DNA from: an uncultured beta proteobacterium
GTDB lineage: Bacteria > Pseudomonadota > Gammaproteobacteria > Burkholderiales > Burkholderiaceae_C
DNA: 36,612 nucleotides
Direction of reading: 5' to 3'
Assembly (NCBI GenBank): GCA_903886275.1
Contig: CAISLN010000132.1
Coordinates: forward strand, 1-36,612
The notes beneath the pieces were generated by a model that searched no databases, had not been told where the DNA came from, and saw only the letters and a program-made list of their open reading frames with translations. A program made the position numbers and the translations under genes. Shown here in pieces: positions 24,159 to 32,419 of the stretch (position 1 is the stretch's first letter; each line of letters starts with the position of its first letter).

Positions 24159-25633
24159 TGCCTGCAGACATACTGATCAACTGGTCGCCGCAAGAGACGC
24201 GGGTGGCCATCGTCGAGCACGGCGCGGTGCAGGAGCTGCACGTGGAGCGCACGCTGGAGCGCGGCCTGGTCGGTAATGTGTATCTTGGCAAGGTGGCGCG
24301 CGTGCTGCCCGGCATGCAGTCGGCCTTTATCGATATAGGCCTGGAGCGGGCGGCGTTTTTGCATGTGGCCGATGTCTGGCATGCGCCGCAAGAGGGCGAG
24401 ACCCTCAGCGCGGCACGCGGCGCTGCGGCCCTGATTCCGATTGAGAAGCAGGTGTTTGAAGGCCAGGCCCTGCTGGTGCAGGTGATCAAGGACCCCATAG
24501 GCACCAAGGGCGCACGCCTGTCCACACAGATCAGCATTGCCGGTCGCCTGCTGGTGTTTTTGCCGCAGGACGACCATATTGGCGTGTCGCAAAAAATTCC
24601 ACTGGCGCAGCGCGAAGACCTGCGCTCAAGGTTGCTCAAGCTGGCGGGTAGTCTGGGCGGGGGCTTTATTTTGCGCACCAATGGCGAAGATGCCACGGAT
24701 GCGGAGTTGGGCGATGACATAGGCTATTTGCGCAAGGCCTGGGCGCGCATCAAGGACGCCTCGGTGCGCCTGCCACCCAAGACCCTGCTGCACCAGGACC
24801 TGAGCCTGATGCAGCGCGTGCTGCGCGACCTGGTGAGCGAATCGACCCAGACCATACGTGTGGATTCGCGTGAACAGTTTGAAGCGCTCAAGGCCTTTGG
24901 TGCCGAGTTCATGCCCATGGCCGTGGAAAAGTTGCAGCTTTACAAGGGCGAGCGGCCCATCTTTGACCTCTACTCCATCGACGAAGAAATCGCCAAGGCC
25001 ATGGCCAGGCGCGTGGAGCTGAAGTCTGGTGGCTACCTGATCGTGGACCAGACCGAGGCGCTGACCACGGTGGATGTGAACACCGGTGGCTTTGTCGGTG
25101 CGCGCAATTTTGACGACACCATCTTCAAGACCAACCTGGAGGCAGCGCAGGCCATTGCGCGCCAACTGCGCCTGCGCAACTTGGGTGGCATCATCATCGT
25201 GGACTTTATCGACATGGTGCGCGAAGACCACCGCGAATCGGTGCTGGGCGAGTTTCGCAAGCAGCTGGCACGCGACCGCGTCAAGACCTCGGCCGGTGGT
25301 TTCTCGCAGTTGGGCCTGGTGGAGATGACGCGCAAACGCACCCGCGAATCGCTGGCGCACATGCTGTGCGAGCCCTGCCCGGTGTGCGAGGGCAAGGGCA
25401 TTGTGAAGACGCCGCGCAGCGTGGCCTATGACATCTTGCGCGAGATCCTGCGCGAGGCGCGTCAGTTCAACCCGCGCGAGTTCCGCGTGGTGGCCTCGCC
25501 CAAGGTGATTGAGTTGTTTTTGGACGAAGAAAGCCAGCACCTCGCGTCCTTGAGCGAGTTCATCGGCAAGCCCGTGTCGCTGCAAAGCGAGGCCGCGATG
25601 GGCCAGGAACAGTACGACATCGTGTTGCTCTAA
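24158..25633 (+). CDS. rng: Ribonuclease G
   Basis: A 491-residue endoribonuclease of the RNase E/G family, acting in 16S rRNA 5' maturation and mRNA decay. The S1 RNA-binding domain lies at about residues 36-125 (GLVGNVYLGKVARVLPGMQSAFIDIGLERAAFLHVAD). The catalytic region has DVNTGGFVG with the metal-binding Asp near 306, IIIVDFIDM with the second Asp near 350, and the zinc-link CPVCEGKG near 407-414 that joins subunits. It lacks the long C-terminal scaffold of RNase E, so it is RNase G. It is coupled to maf by a one-base overlap, the conserved maf-rng pairing. Confidence 0.97.
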   Translation: MPADILINWSPQETRVAIVEHGAVQELHVERTLERGLVGNVYLGKVARVLPGMQSAFIDIGLERAAFLHVADVWHAPQEGETLSAARGAAALIPIEKQVFEGQALLVQVIKDPIGTKGARLSTQISIAGRLLVFLPQDDHIGVSQKIPLAQREDLRSRLLKLAGSLGGGFILRTNGEDATDAELGDDIGYLRKAWARIKDASVRLPPKTLLHQDLSLMQRVLRDLVSESTQTIRVDSREQFEALKAFGAEFMPMAVEKLQLYKGERPIFDLYSIDEEIAKAMARRVELKSGGYLIVDQTEALTTVDVNTGGFVGARNFDDTIFKTNLEAAQAIARQLRLRNLGGIIIVDFIDMVREDHRESVLGEFRKQLARDRVKTSAGGFSQLGLVEMTRKRTRESLAHMLCEPCPVCEGKGIVKTPRSVAYDILREILREARQFNPREFRVVASPKVIELFLDEESQHLASLSEFIGKPVSLQSEAAMGQEQYDIVLL

Positions 25634-25642
25634 CGGCTGCCT

Positions 25643-26368
25643 ATGAGCCCGGCGCGCATCCCCATACTGACCTACCACCAGATTGCCGAGGCACCCGCGA
25701 AGGGTGCGCCCTATCGCAGCCTTTATGTGGCGCCCGCAGCCTTTGCACGGCAGATGGGCCTGTTGCGGCTGTTGGGTTGGCGCGGGCTGTGCATGACTGC
25801 GCTACAGCCCTATTTGCGCGGCGAAAAGAGCGGCCGTGTGTTCGGCATCACCTTTGACGACGGCTACCGCAACAACCTGCTCCATGCCCTGCCGGTGCTG
25901 CAAAAGAACGGGTTTTCTGCCACCTGCTATGCGGTCAGCTCCCTGCTGGGTCACACCAATAGTTGGGACCTGGCGCTTGGCATTGCGCAGACCCCCTTGA
26001 TGACGGCAGACGAGCTGCGTGCCTGGGTTGCCGGTGCTCAGGAAGTGGGCGCCCATACGCGCCACCATGCGCGGCTGGATCGGCTCAGTGTGGCAGACAG
26101 CCAAGATGAAATCGGCGGCAGCAAGACCGAGTTGGAGGCCCTGCTGGGGGCGCCTATTTCGCACTTTTGCTATCCCTACGGCAGCTATGGAGCGGTGCAG
26201 GTGGCGCAGGTACAGGCCGCAGGGTTTGCCACGGCCACCACCACGGCGCGTGGACGCGCCTGCAGCGCCTCCAATTTGTTGGAGCTACCGCGCGTGCCGG
26301 TGCTGCGTTCCACCACTTTGCCAGTGTTATTGCTCAAGCTTTTTTCCACCTACGAAGACCGCAAATAA
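25643..26368 (+). CDS. Polysaccharide deacetylase family protein (NodB/CE4 domain)
   Basis: A 241-residue carbohydrate deacetylase-like protein. The NodB catalytic motif TFDDGY is at residues 70-75 (base and metal Asp), and the metal-binding H-T-x-x-H is HTRHH at 138-142. FCYPYGSYGAVQ near 170-180 is the third conserved block. There is no signal peptide, so it would act in the cytoplasm or on membrane-linked sugars, as in LPS or exopolysaccharide assembly. It starts nine bases after rng and its stop overlaps the glycosyltransferase start (TAATG), so the pair is co-translated. Substrate is unknown; N-acetylhexosamine is the usual type. Confidence 0.9.
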   Translation: MSPARIPILTYHQIAEAPAKGAPYRSLYVAPAAFARQMGLLRLLGWRGLCMTALQPYLRGEKSGRVFGITFDDGYRNNLLHALPVLQKNGFSATCYAVSSLLGHTNSWDLALGIAQTPLMTADELRAWVAGAQEVGAHTRHHARLDRLSVADSQDEIGGSKTELEALLGAPISHFCYPYGSYGAVQVAQVQAAGFATATTTARGRACSASNLLELPRVPVLRSTTLPVLLLKLFSTYEDRK

Positions 26369-27555
26369 TGGCCAAGCAGATCGGGTCTGGTCCCGCCTTG
26401 CCGCGCTTGCGGATTGCGGTGCTGAACCGCCTGTTCAAACCCACCGGCGGCGGGGCCGAGCGTTACTCCATCGCGCTGGTGGAGCAGTTGGCCGCGCGCC
26501 ATGACATCCATGTCTTTGCGCAGCAAATAGAGCACCAGTTTCCCGGCGTCAGCTACCACCGGGTCAGTGCGCCCTGCACAAGGCCGCGCTGGATCAACCA
26601 GCTCTGGTTTGCACTGGCCACCTGGTGGCTCACACGCAGGGGTTTTGATGTGGTGCATTCACACGAAAACACCTGGCACGGCCAGGTGCAAACCGTGCAT
26701 GTCGTACCCCTCAAATACAACCTGTTCAGGGGCCGAACCGGCCTTGCCTGGGCGCTGCGCTGCCTGAAGGTGGTCACCAGCCCGCGCCTGCTGGTGTATC
26801 TGGGGCTGGAGTGGGCGCGCTACCGTCCTACCTTGGGTAAATGTATTGTGGTGACCGCGCCGGGTCTGCGCAGCGTGATGGAGCAACATTACCCCGCCAC
26901 CCGGTCAGCGCTGGCGCTGGTAACGCCCGGTGTGAGCGATGTGCCGGGTGCCGCTTCGCAGGCGCAGAAGGCAGCAGCGCGCCAACAATTGGGGCTGCCG
27001 CAATCCGGCCACTGCATTCTTTTTGTGGGCAATGACTACCGCAAGAAGGGGTTGCCCGCCTTGCTGCATGCCTTGCAAAGGCTGGCGGCAGAAAGCTTTG
27101 TTGCGGTGGTGGGCAACGCCGCGCAAATCGACGCCTTCAGGCCCCTGGTGCAGGAGCTGGGCTTGCAGGATAGGGTGTATTTTTTGGGTGCCTTGCACGA
27201 TGTCACACCGGCCTACCGCGCCGCCGACTGCCTGGCCCATCCCACGCTGGAGGACACCTTTGGCATGGTGGTGCTGGAGGCCATGGCGCATGGACTGCCG
27301 GTGGTGGTCAGCGCAGTGCAATTTTGCGGCATCACCGATTTTCTGACGCATGGCATGGATGCCTATGTGCTGGATGATCCGCGCGATGCAGTGGGCCTTG
27401 CGCAAGCGCTGCTGGCGGTGTTGCCGCCATCGGCCCTTGGTGCCAGCCTGTCCTTGGCCGCGCAGGCTTTTGCCCGCGACCATCTGTGGTCTGCACAGGC
27501 CAGGGCGCAGCAAGCCCTTTATCTGCGCGTAGCGGCCCAGTGCGCGCCACGCTGA
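26368..27555 (+). CDS. Glycosyltransferase family 4 (GT-B fold)
   Basis: A 395-residue retaining glycosyltransferase. The N-terminal half has RIAVLNRLFKPTGGGAERYSIALVEQLA, a donor/acceptor-binding glycine-rich loop, and FDVVHSHENTWHG. The C-terminal half shows ILFVGNDYRKKGLPALLHAL and the EX7E nucleotide-sugar motif in LEDTFGMVVLEAMAHGLPVVVS. No membrane segment. It overlaps the deacetylase stop by one base and ends seven bases from the convergent msbA-like gene. Neighbours suggest LPS core or other surface-glycan assembly; the sugar transferred is not identifiable. WaaG-like enzymes have a similar layout. Confidence 0.9.
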   Translation: MAKQIGSGPALPRLRIAVLNRLFKPTGGGAERYSIALVEQLAARHDIHVFAQQIEHQFPGVSYHRVSAPCTRPRWINQLWFALATWWLTRRGFDVVHSHENTWHGQVQTVHVVPLKYNLFRGRTGLAWALRCLKVVTSPRLLVYLGLEWARYRPTLGKCIVVTAPGLRSVMEQHYPATRSALALVTPGVSDVPGAASQAQKAAARQQLGLPQSGHCILFVGNDYRKKGLPALLHALQRLAAESFVAVVGNAAQIDAFRPLVQELGLQDRVYFLGALHDVTPAYRAADCLAHPTLEDTFGMVVLEAMAHGLPVVVSAVQFCGITDFLTHGMDAYVLDDPRDAVGLAQALLAVLPPSALGASLSLAAQAFARDHLWSAQARAQQALYLRVAAQCAPR

Positions 27556-27562
27556 ATTTGCG

Positions 27563-29362
27563 TCAAGCAGCCGAGGCCAAAAATTCGCTGCCGCTTTGGC
27601 GGCCCAGGTGGTACAACCTTGCGTAATGGCCATCCCTTGCCAGCAACTCCTGGTGCGTTCCCATTTCCACAATGCGCCCGGCGTCCATCACCACGATGCG
27701 GTCTGCATGTTGGATGGTGGACAGGCGGTGGGCAATGACCAGGGTGGTGCGCTCGCGCATCAGTATCTGCAAGGCATCTTGAATGGCCCGCTCGGATTCG
27801 GTGTCCAGGGCCGACGTGGCCTCATCCAGAATCAGAATCGGCGCGTTCTTGTACAGGGCGCGCGCCACTGCCAGGCGCTGGCGCTGGCCGCCGGACAACT
27901 GCAGCGCGTTATGCCCGACCAGCGTGTCGATGCCCTGGGCGGCAGCGGCCACAAACGCCGTCAGGTTGGCGCTGGCCAGGCATTGGGACACTAGGTCGCG
28001 GTCCACCGCAAGGCCCAGTGCCACGTTGGCCGCAATGCTGTCGTTTAGCATCACCACGTTCTGGCTGACAAAGGCAAACTGCTTGCGCAGCGCCTGCAGC
28101 GACCAGTCGCGGATGTCGTGGCCGTCGAGCAAAATCTGGCCGGCATTGAATTCAACAAAGCGGGGCAGCAGATTGGCCAGCGTGGTCTTACCTGAACCGG
28201 AGGCACCCACCAGGGCCACGGTTTCGCCAGGGCGGATCACCAGGTCGAGGTCCTGCAGTGCATAAGCCTTGTTGCCGGGATAGCGGACGCTGACCTGTTG
28301 GAAGGCGATGGCGCCGCTGGCTACCGGCTTCTCAAAAGTGCCGCCGCTTTCGCTTTGGATACCGTCTATCAGCGCCAGACCGCGCTCCAGTGCGGCAAGG
28401 CCCCGGGTGATCGGGCTAGACACTTCAGAGAGCTGGCGTATGGGGGCAATAATCATCAGCATGGCGGTGACAAAGGCCACAAAGCCACCTACCGATGTGC
28501 CGCTGGTGCTGCTCTGGACCAGGGCCACGGAAATCACCGCCGACAGCGCCACAGCGGCCAGCATTTGCGTCATGGGTGTCATGGCCGCACCGGCAATGGT
28601 TGATTTGAGGGCCAGGCGCTGCAGACCTTCGCCCAACTGGGCAAAGCGCTCCATCTGCCCTTGCTGCGCCGAATAGAGACGCACCTCCCGGTGTGCCAGC
28701 ACATTCTCTTCGACCACATAGGCCAGGTCATCGGTGGCCTTTTGGTTGGCCTTGGTCAACCAGTGCAGGCGCCGGGTCAGCACGCGCATGACCCAGGCCA
28801 CGGCCGGAAAGATGGCGGCCACGATCATGGTGAGTTTCCAGTTGAGAAACAGCAGGTAGCCGGTCAGCGCCAACAGGGTCAGCCCGTTGCGCGTCAGGCT
28901 GAGCAGGGAGTTGACCAGCATGGTGGCACCGGTCTGCACCTCGTACACCACGGTATTGGACAGGGCGCTGGAGCTTTGGTCGCTAAAGAGCGCCATGCGC
29001 GCGTCCAGAATTTTTTGAAACATGGCCAGGCGCATGCGCACCAAGCCGTCATTGGTGATGCGCGACAGGCCGATTTGCGAGATGTAGCCAGCCAGACCGC
29101 GCACACCAAACAGCAGCAACAAAGAGACGGGCACGGTCCAGATGGCCAGTGCGCCCTGCTGGAAACCGCGGTCCAGCAGAGGCTTGAGCAGGGCGGGGAT
29201 CAGCGGTTCTGTGGCCGCAGCCACCAGCGCGCTCAGGGCCACCAGTATCCAGGTGCCGGGGTAGGTGCCAAAGTAAGGCGCAAAACGCCGCATGCGGCTC
29301 AGCAGGCTGGCAGTTGCCGGACCGCTGGCCTCGGCGGGTGTTGGGGGGTGCTCGGCTTGCAT
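27563..29362 (-). CDS. msbA: MsbA-like lipid A/polysaccharide ABC exporter (fused permease and ATPase)
   Basis: A 599-residue half-transporter that works as a homodimer in the inner membrane, flipping lipid A-core or a related lipid-linked glycan outward. The N-terminal type-1 exporter domain has six predicted membrane helices (residues 35-310). The ATPase domain has Walker A GASGSGKT (386-393), the signature LSGGQRQR (489-496), Walker B ILILDEATSALD (509-520) and AHRLSTI. It is the last gene of a leftward run with the O-antigen ligase and a glycosyltransferase, which supports an LPS role, although general multidrug exporters share this architecture. A 25-base gap separates it from the ligase gene. 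Confidence 0.88.
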   Translation of the reverse strand: MQAEHPPTPAEASGPATASLLSRMRRFAPYFGTYPGTWILVALSALVAAATEPLIPALLKPLLDRGFQQGALAIWTVPVSLLLLFGVRGLAGYISQIGLSRITNDGLVRMRLAMFQKILDARMALFSDQSSSALSNTVVYEVQTGATMLVNSLLSLTRNGLTLLALTGYLLFLNWKLTMIVAAIFPAVAWVMRVLTRRLHWLTKANQKATDDLAYVVEENVLAHREVRLYSAQQGQMERFAQLGEGLQRLALKSTIAGAAMTPMTQMLAAVALSAVISVALVQSSTSGTSVGGFVAFVTAMLMIIAPIRQLSEVSSPITRGLAALERGLALIDGIQSESGGTFEKPVASGAIAFQQVSVRYPGNKAYALQDLDLVIRPGETVALVGASGSGKTTLANLLPRFVEFNAGQILLDGHDIRDWSLQALRKQFAFVSQNVVMLNDSIAANVALGLAVDRDLVSQCLASANLTAFVAAAAQGIDTLVGHNALQLSGGQRQRLAVARALYKNAPILILDEATSALDTESERAIQDALQILMRERTTLVIAHRLSTIQHADRIVVMDAGRIVEMGTHQELLARDGHYARLYHLGRQSGSEFLASAA

Positions 29363-29387
29363 GGGCTGTAGTGAAGGCGGGTGCGCG

Positions 29388-30659
29388 TCAACAGGCCGTT
29401 GGGGCCGGGGTGGGGCTGTCTGGATCCGAGCGCTGCATCCCCCATGCCATTAACAGCCCGATGGCTGTGCACAGGAAGTCGCCAATCAGCGCGTCATACA
29501 GGCTGGAGTTGAAGAGACAGGCCATGGCCGTCACAGCAATTACCGAATGGGCAGCACGCCGTATGCCGGTAGGGTATGGGCGTGCGTCCATTGCCAGCGC
29601 AACAAACAGAGCGACCAGCAACAGACTGCCAAGAACGCCGAGTTCCACCCCCCACAAGAGGTATTCCTGGTGCGGGTTGCTGGAGTTGCCCACGCCAAAG
29701 TCTTCTACCGCCTTGTCACCATCGAGCCGCTTGACCACAGGCGCAAAGCTGCCCACACCGTAACCGGTCCAGGGCTGGATCGCGATGGCCTGGACCGAGC
29801 GGCGCCAGGCGTTCAGGCGCCAGCCCGAAGAGCTGTTGGTGTCGCCGCTTTGCGAGTAGCTTTGCGATTCGTGTACCACGGCCGACAGGCGGGTGGAAAC
29901 ACGGTTGTTTCCTCCCGCCAGCACCGCTACGGCAATCAGCACCGGACCCAATAAAAGCACCAGCCAACGCATGCGCCTGGACAGGCTCCACAGCAGTGCC
30001 ATCAGCGCGACGGTAAGGCAGGCTATGTAGCCGGTGCGTCCCTGCGACAGCAGCAACACATCGAGCAGTGCCGCCACGGCGATAGCGGCTGCAACAAAGT
30101 GGGGCCATTTCCATTCAGACCGCAGATGCCAGACCAGTGCGGCCAGCGATGCCAGCATGAGGGTCTGATCCAGGTAGCTTTCGCTGAACACCACATACCG
30201 GGCGCCTACGAAGGTCTGGTCGTTGCGCACCCATGGCAGGGCAATGCCGGCCGCCAGCAACCAGGAGCTGATCAAGACGAAGATCTGCGCGCATACGAAA
30301 ACCTTTACCGCCAGGCTGGCTTCGCGGGCGCTGCGGATGAGGTAGACCAGCAACACTATTTGCAATAGCTTGGCATGCTTGACCAGCATGCCCAGGGCAA
30401 AGTTCAGATCCACCTCGGTCCACAGCAGGCTTGCACCAAAGGCCCCGAGTGCGATCAGCACCACCTTGGTGGTGCGTGCGGGCAACCTCACTTGCGTGTC
30501 CATGCCACGGCCAAGCGATGCCAGCAGCAAGGCAAGCGCCGTCACAAAAAGCAGCAGCTTAGACAGGCTGATCCAGGCCATGGGCAGGCTGGCGGCCAGT
30601 GCGCAAAAACAGACCACAAAGAGTCTGAAATTCCAGCGGAATTTGGAAGGTATGGACAT
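29388..30659 (-). CDS. O-antigen ligase-family membrane protein (WaaL/Wzy_C)
   Basis: A 423-residue polytopic inner-membrane protein with about ten to twelve hydrophobic segments. The O-antigen ligase domain is visible as the large periplasmic loop: SSSGWRLNAWRRSVQAIAIQPWTGYGVGSFAPVVKRL, then NPHQEYLLWGVELGVLG with the catalytic-type His. It would attach polymerised O-chain to lipid A-core, or possibly polymerise (Wzy-like); the two activities share this domain. I place the start at 30659 (MSIPSKFRW), 25 bases after the upstream glycosyltransferase; an in-frame extension of 23 codons overlaps that gene and looks non-native. Context with glycosyltransferase and MsbA favours the LPS ligase role. 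Confidence 0.86.
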   Translation of the reverse strand: MSIPSKFRWNFRLFVVCFCALAASLPMAWISLSKLLLFVTALALLLASLGRGMDTQVRLPARTTKVVLIALGAFGASLLWTEVDLNFALGMLVKHAKLLQIVLLVYLIRSAREASLAVKVFVCAQIFVLISSWLLAAGIALPWVRNDQTFVGARYVVFSESYLDQTLMLASLAALVWHLRSEWKWPHFVAAAIAVAALLDVLLLSQGRTGYIACLTVALMALLWSLSRRMRWLVLLLGPVLIAVAVLAGGNNRVSTRLSAVVHESQSYSQSGDTNSSSGWRLNAWRRSVQAIAIQPWTGYGVGSFAPVVKRLDGDKAVEDFGVGNSSNPHQEYLLWGVELGVLGSLLLVALFVALAMDARPYPTGIRRAAHSVIAVTAMACLFNSSLYDALIGDFLCTAIGLLMAWGMQRSDPDSPTPAPTAC

Positions 30660-30684
30660 GCGCGGTGCCAAAAAGGTGGAAGAG

Positions 30685-31488
30685 CTAGCGTGCCGTTGTC
30701 GGGGCCTTTGGCGCCTTCCAGCTGTCACCCTTTTGCACCTCCAGCGCCTTCACATAGCGGTAAAAGGTCCCCTCGAAGTTTCCCAGCGCAATCACAAAGC
30801 CGGCCCAGCCGTCCAGAAAACCCAGCTTGAAGACATAGTGCTTCACAAAGGACCACAGGCCATGGGCCAGGGCCGAGCCCATGCTGAGGCGTTTGTGTTG
30901 GATCTTCTGGGCGCCCAGGCTGGAATAGCGGTTGGCCTTGTGCATGACTTCTGCCATGTTCTTGAAGGGGAACTGCCAAATGGCGCTGTGCATATGGCCC
31001 ACGGGTTTGTCGCTGCTGAGCACATAGCCCTCGTGCACCGGCTTGTTGTCATAGGCCATGCGGCCCTTGCGAAACAGCTGGGGCTGGCGGTAGTTGGGGT
31101 ACCAGCCGGAATGCTTGATCCATTTTCCCATGAAGAAATTGCGCCGCGGCGTCCACCACGCATCTGCTGACTCCGGGTTGTTGACGATGGCCTTTATCTC
31201 TGCGGCGGCTTCAGCGGTGCAGCGCTCATCCGCGTCGAGGCTGAAGATCCATTCATGCGTGCAAGCGGCAATGGCCTGGTTGCGCAGGTCGCCAAACCCC
31301 TTGAAGTCCACCTGCACCACGCGTGCGCCCAACTCAGCGGCGATGGCGGCCGTGCCATCGGTGCTGTAGGAATCCACCACAATGATCTCGTCGGCCCAGC
31401 TTGCGCTCTCAATGGTGGCACGCACTTTTTCTGCTTCGTTGAAGGCGATGATGTAGACGGAAACCAGGGGCATTGAAGGTGATACCAT
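30685..31488 (-). CDS. Glycosyltransferase family 2, WaaE/LgtF-like (LPS core)
   Basis: A 267-residue GT-A enzyme. The N-terminus reads PLVSVYIIAFNEAEKVRATIESASWADEIIVVDSYSTDGT, with the metal-binding SLDADE near residue 85 and the core RNFFMGKWIKHSGWYPNYRQPQLFRKGRMAYDNKPVHEGYV, which matches the WaaE/KdtX/LgtF group that adds a glucose or related sugar to the first heptose of the LPS inner core. That specificity is inference. The start is uncertain: ATG at 31488 (MVSPSMPLVSV) or ATG at 31473 (MPLVSV); neither has a clear Shine-Dalgarno. It heads the leftward glycosyltransferase-ligase-msbA run. Confidence 0.9.
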   Translation of the reverse strand: MVSPSMPLVSVYIIAFNEAEKVRATIESASWADEIIVVDSYSTDGTAAIAAELGARVVQVDFKGFGDLRNQAIAACTHEWIFSLDADERCTAEAAAEIKAIVNNPESADAWWTPRRNFFMGKWIKHSGWYPNYRQPQLFRKGRMAYDNKPVHEGYVLSSDKPVGHMHSAIWQFPFKNMAEVMHKANRYSSLGAQKIQHKRLSMGSALAHGLWSFVKHYVFKLGFLDGWAGFVIALGNFEGTFYRYVKALEVQKGDSWKAPKAPTTAR

Positions 31489-31569
31489 CAAAATTCGTTA
31501 GGGGCAGCCTGCCTTTCGGGTGGCGACGCTGGGGCCGCCAAGTCTATTCCATAAACTCCGGTCGCCGAT

Positions 31570-32409
31570 TTGATCTCCATTGTTATCACTACCTACAACC
31601 GCAGCGAAGCGCTGCTGCCCGTGCTGGCGGCGCTGGCGGATCAAAATGACCAGGGCTTTGAGGTCATAGTCGCCGACGACGGCTCCACAGAATTTCACCA
31701 GAACGCCATCCAGGCTGCCGCTGCGCGCCTGGGTTTGCCCCTGACCCATGTGTGGCACCCGGATGTGGGCTTTACCGCATCGCGCGTGCGCAACTTGGGC
31801 GTTGCGAGCGCGGCCGGGGCTTACGTTGTGCTGCTCGACGGCGACTGTGTTCCCGAGATCGACTTTGTGCGCCGCCATCGCCGGCTGATGGAGCCGGGCT
31901 GCTTTGTCAACGGCAGCCGGGTGCTGCTGTCGCAGCGTTTGACGCAGGCAGTGGTTGCTGGCGAAGTGCAGGTGCATGGACGCTCGGCGGCGTTTTGGTT
32001 GCGTGCGTGCCTGCGCGGAGACGCCAGCAAACTCACCGGCCTGCTGCGTTTGCCAGATTTTTCGGGACGCAGGCATGCAGCCTTTCAATGGAAGGGCATA
32101 CGCAGCTGCAACATGGGGGTTTGGCGCCAGGACTACGAGGCGGTGGACGGGTTCGATGAATCTTTTGTCGGCTGGGGCCATGAGGATGCCGACTTTGTTC
32201 TGCGCCTGCACAATGCCGGGGTGCAGCGCAAGAATGGCTTTTGCGCTACCGAGGTCTTTCACCTGTGGCATGCGCAGGCCAGCCGCGCAGAGGAATCAAA
32301 AAATGCCGCCACCGTGAGGGAGCGCATGCGCACTGCGCAGGTGCTTTCCACAGTGGGTTACAGGGAAAGTAAGTCTGTACATGATGCTGTCATACGCACT
32401 TGGAGATAA
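31570..32409 (+). CDS. Glycosyltransferase family 2 with galactosyltransferase-like C-terminal region
   Basis: A 279-residue cytoplasmic inverting glycosyltransferase. It begins (M)ISIVITTYNRSEALLPVLAALADQ, with the nucleotide-sugar motif ADDGST (35-40) and the metal motif DGDC (90-93). The second half has CNMGVWRQDYEAVDGFDESFVGWGHEDADFVLRL, the GT2 C-terminal acceptor block with the GHED motif. The start must be the TTG at 31570: an in-frame stop lies 18 bases upstream and no other usable start precedes the first beta strand. No ribosome site is evident. It is divergent from the WaaE-like gene by 81 bases and ends 10 bases before tolB. Confidence 0.87.
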   Translation: MISIVITTYNRSEALLPVLAALADQNDQGFEVIVADDGSTEFHQNAIQAAAARLGLPLTHVWHPDVGFTASRVRNLGVASAAGAYVVLLDGDCVPEIDFVRRHRRLMEPGCFVNGSRVLLSQRLTQAVVAGEVQVHGRSAAFWLRACLRGDASKLTGLLRLPDFSGRRHAAFQWKGIRSCNMGVWRQDYEAVDGFDESFVGWGHEDADFVLRLHNAGVQRKNGFCATEVFHLWHAQASRAEESKNAATVRERMRTAQVLSTVGYRESKSVHDAVIRTWR

Positions 32410-32419
32410 TCGCAACACA

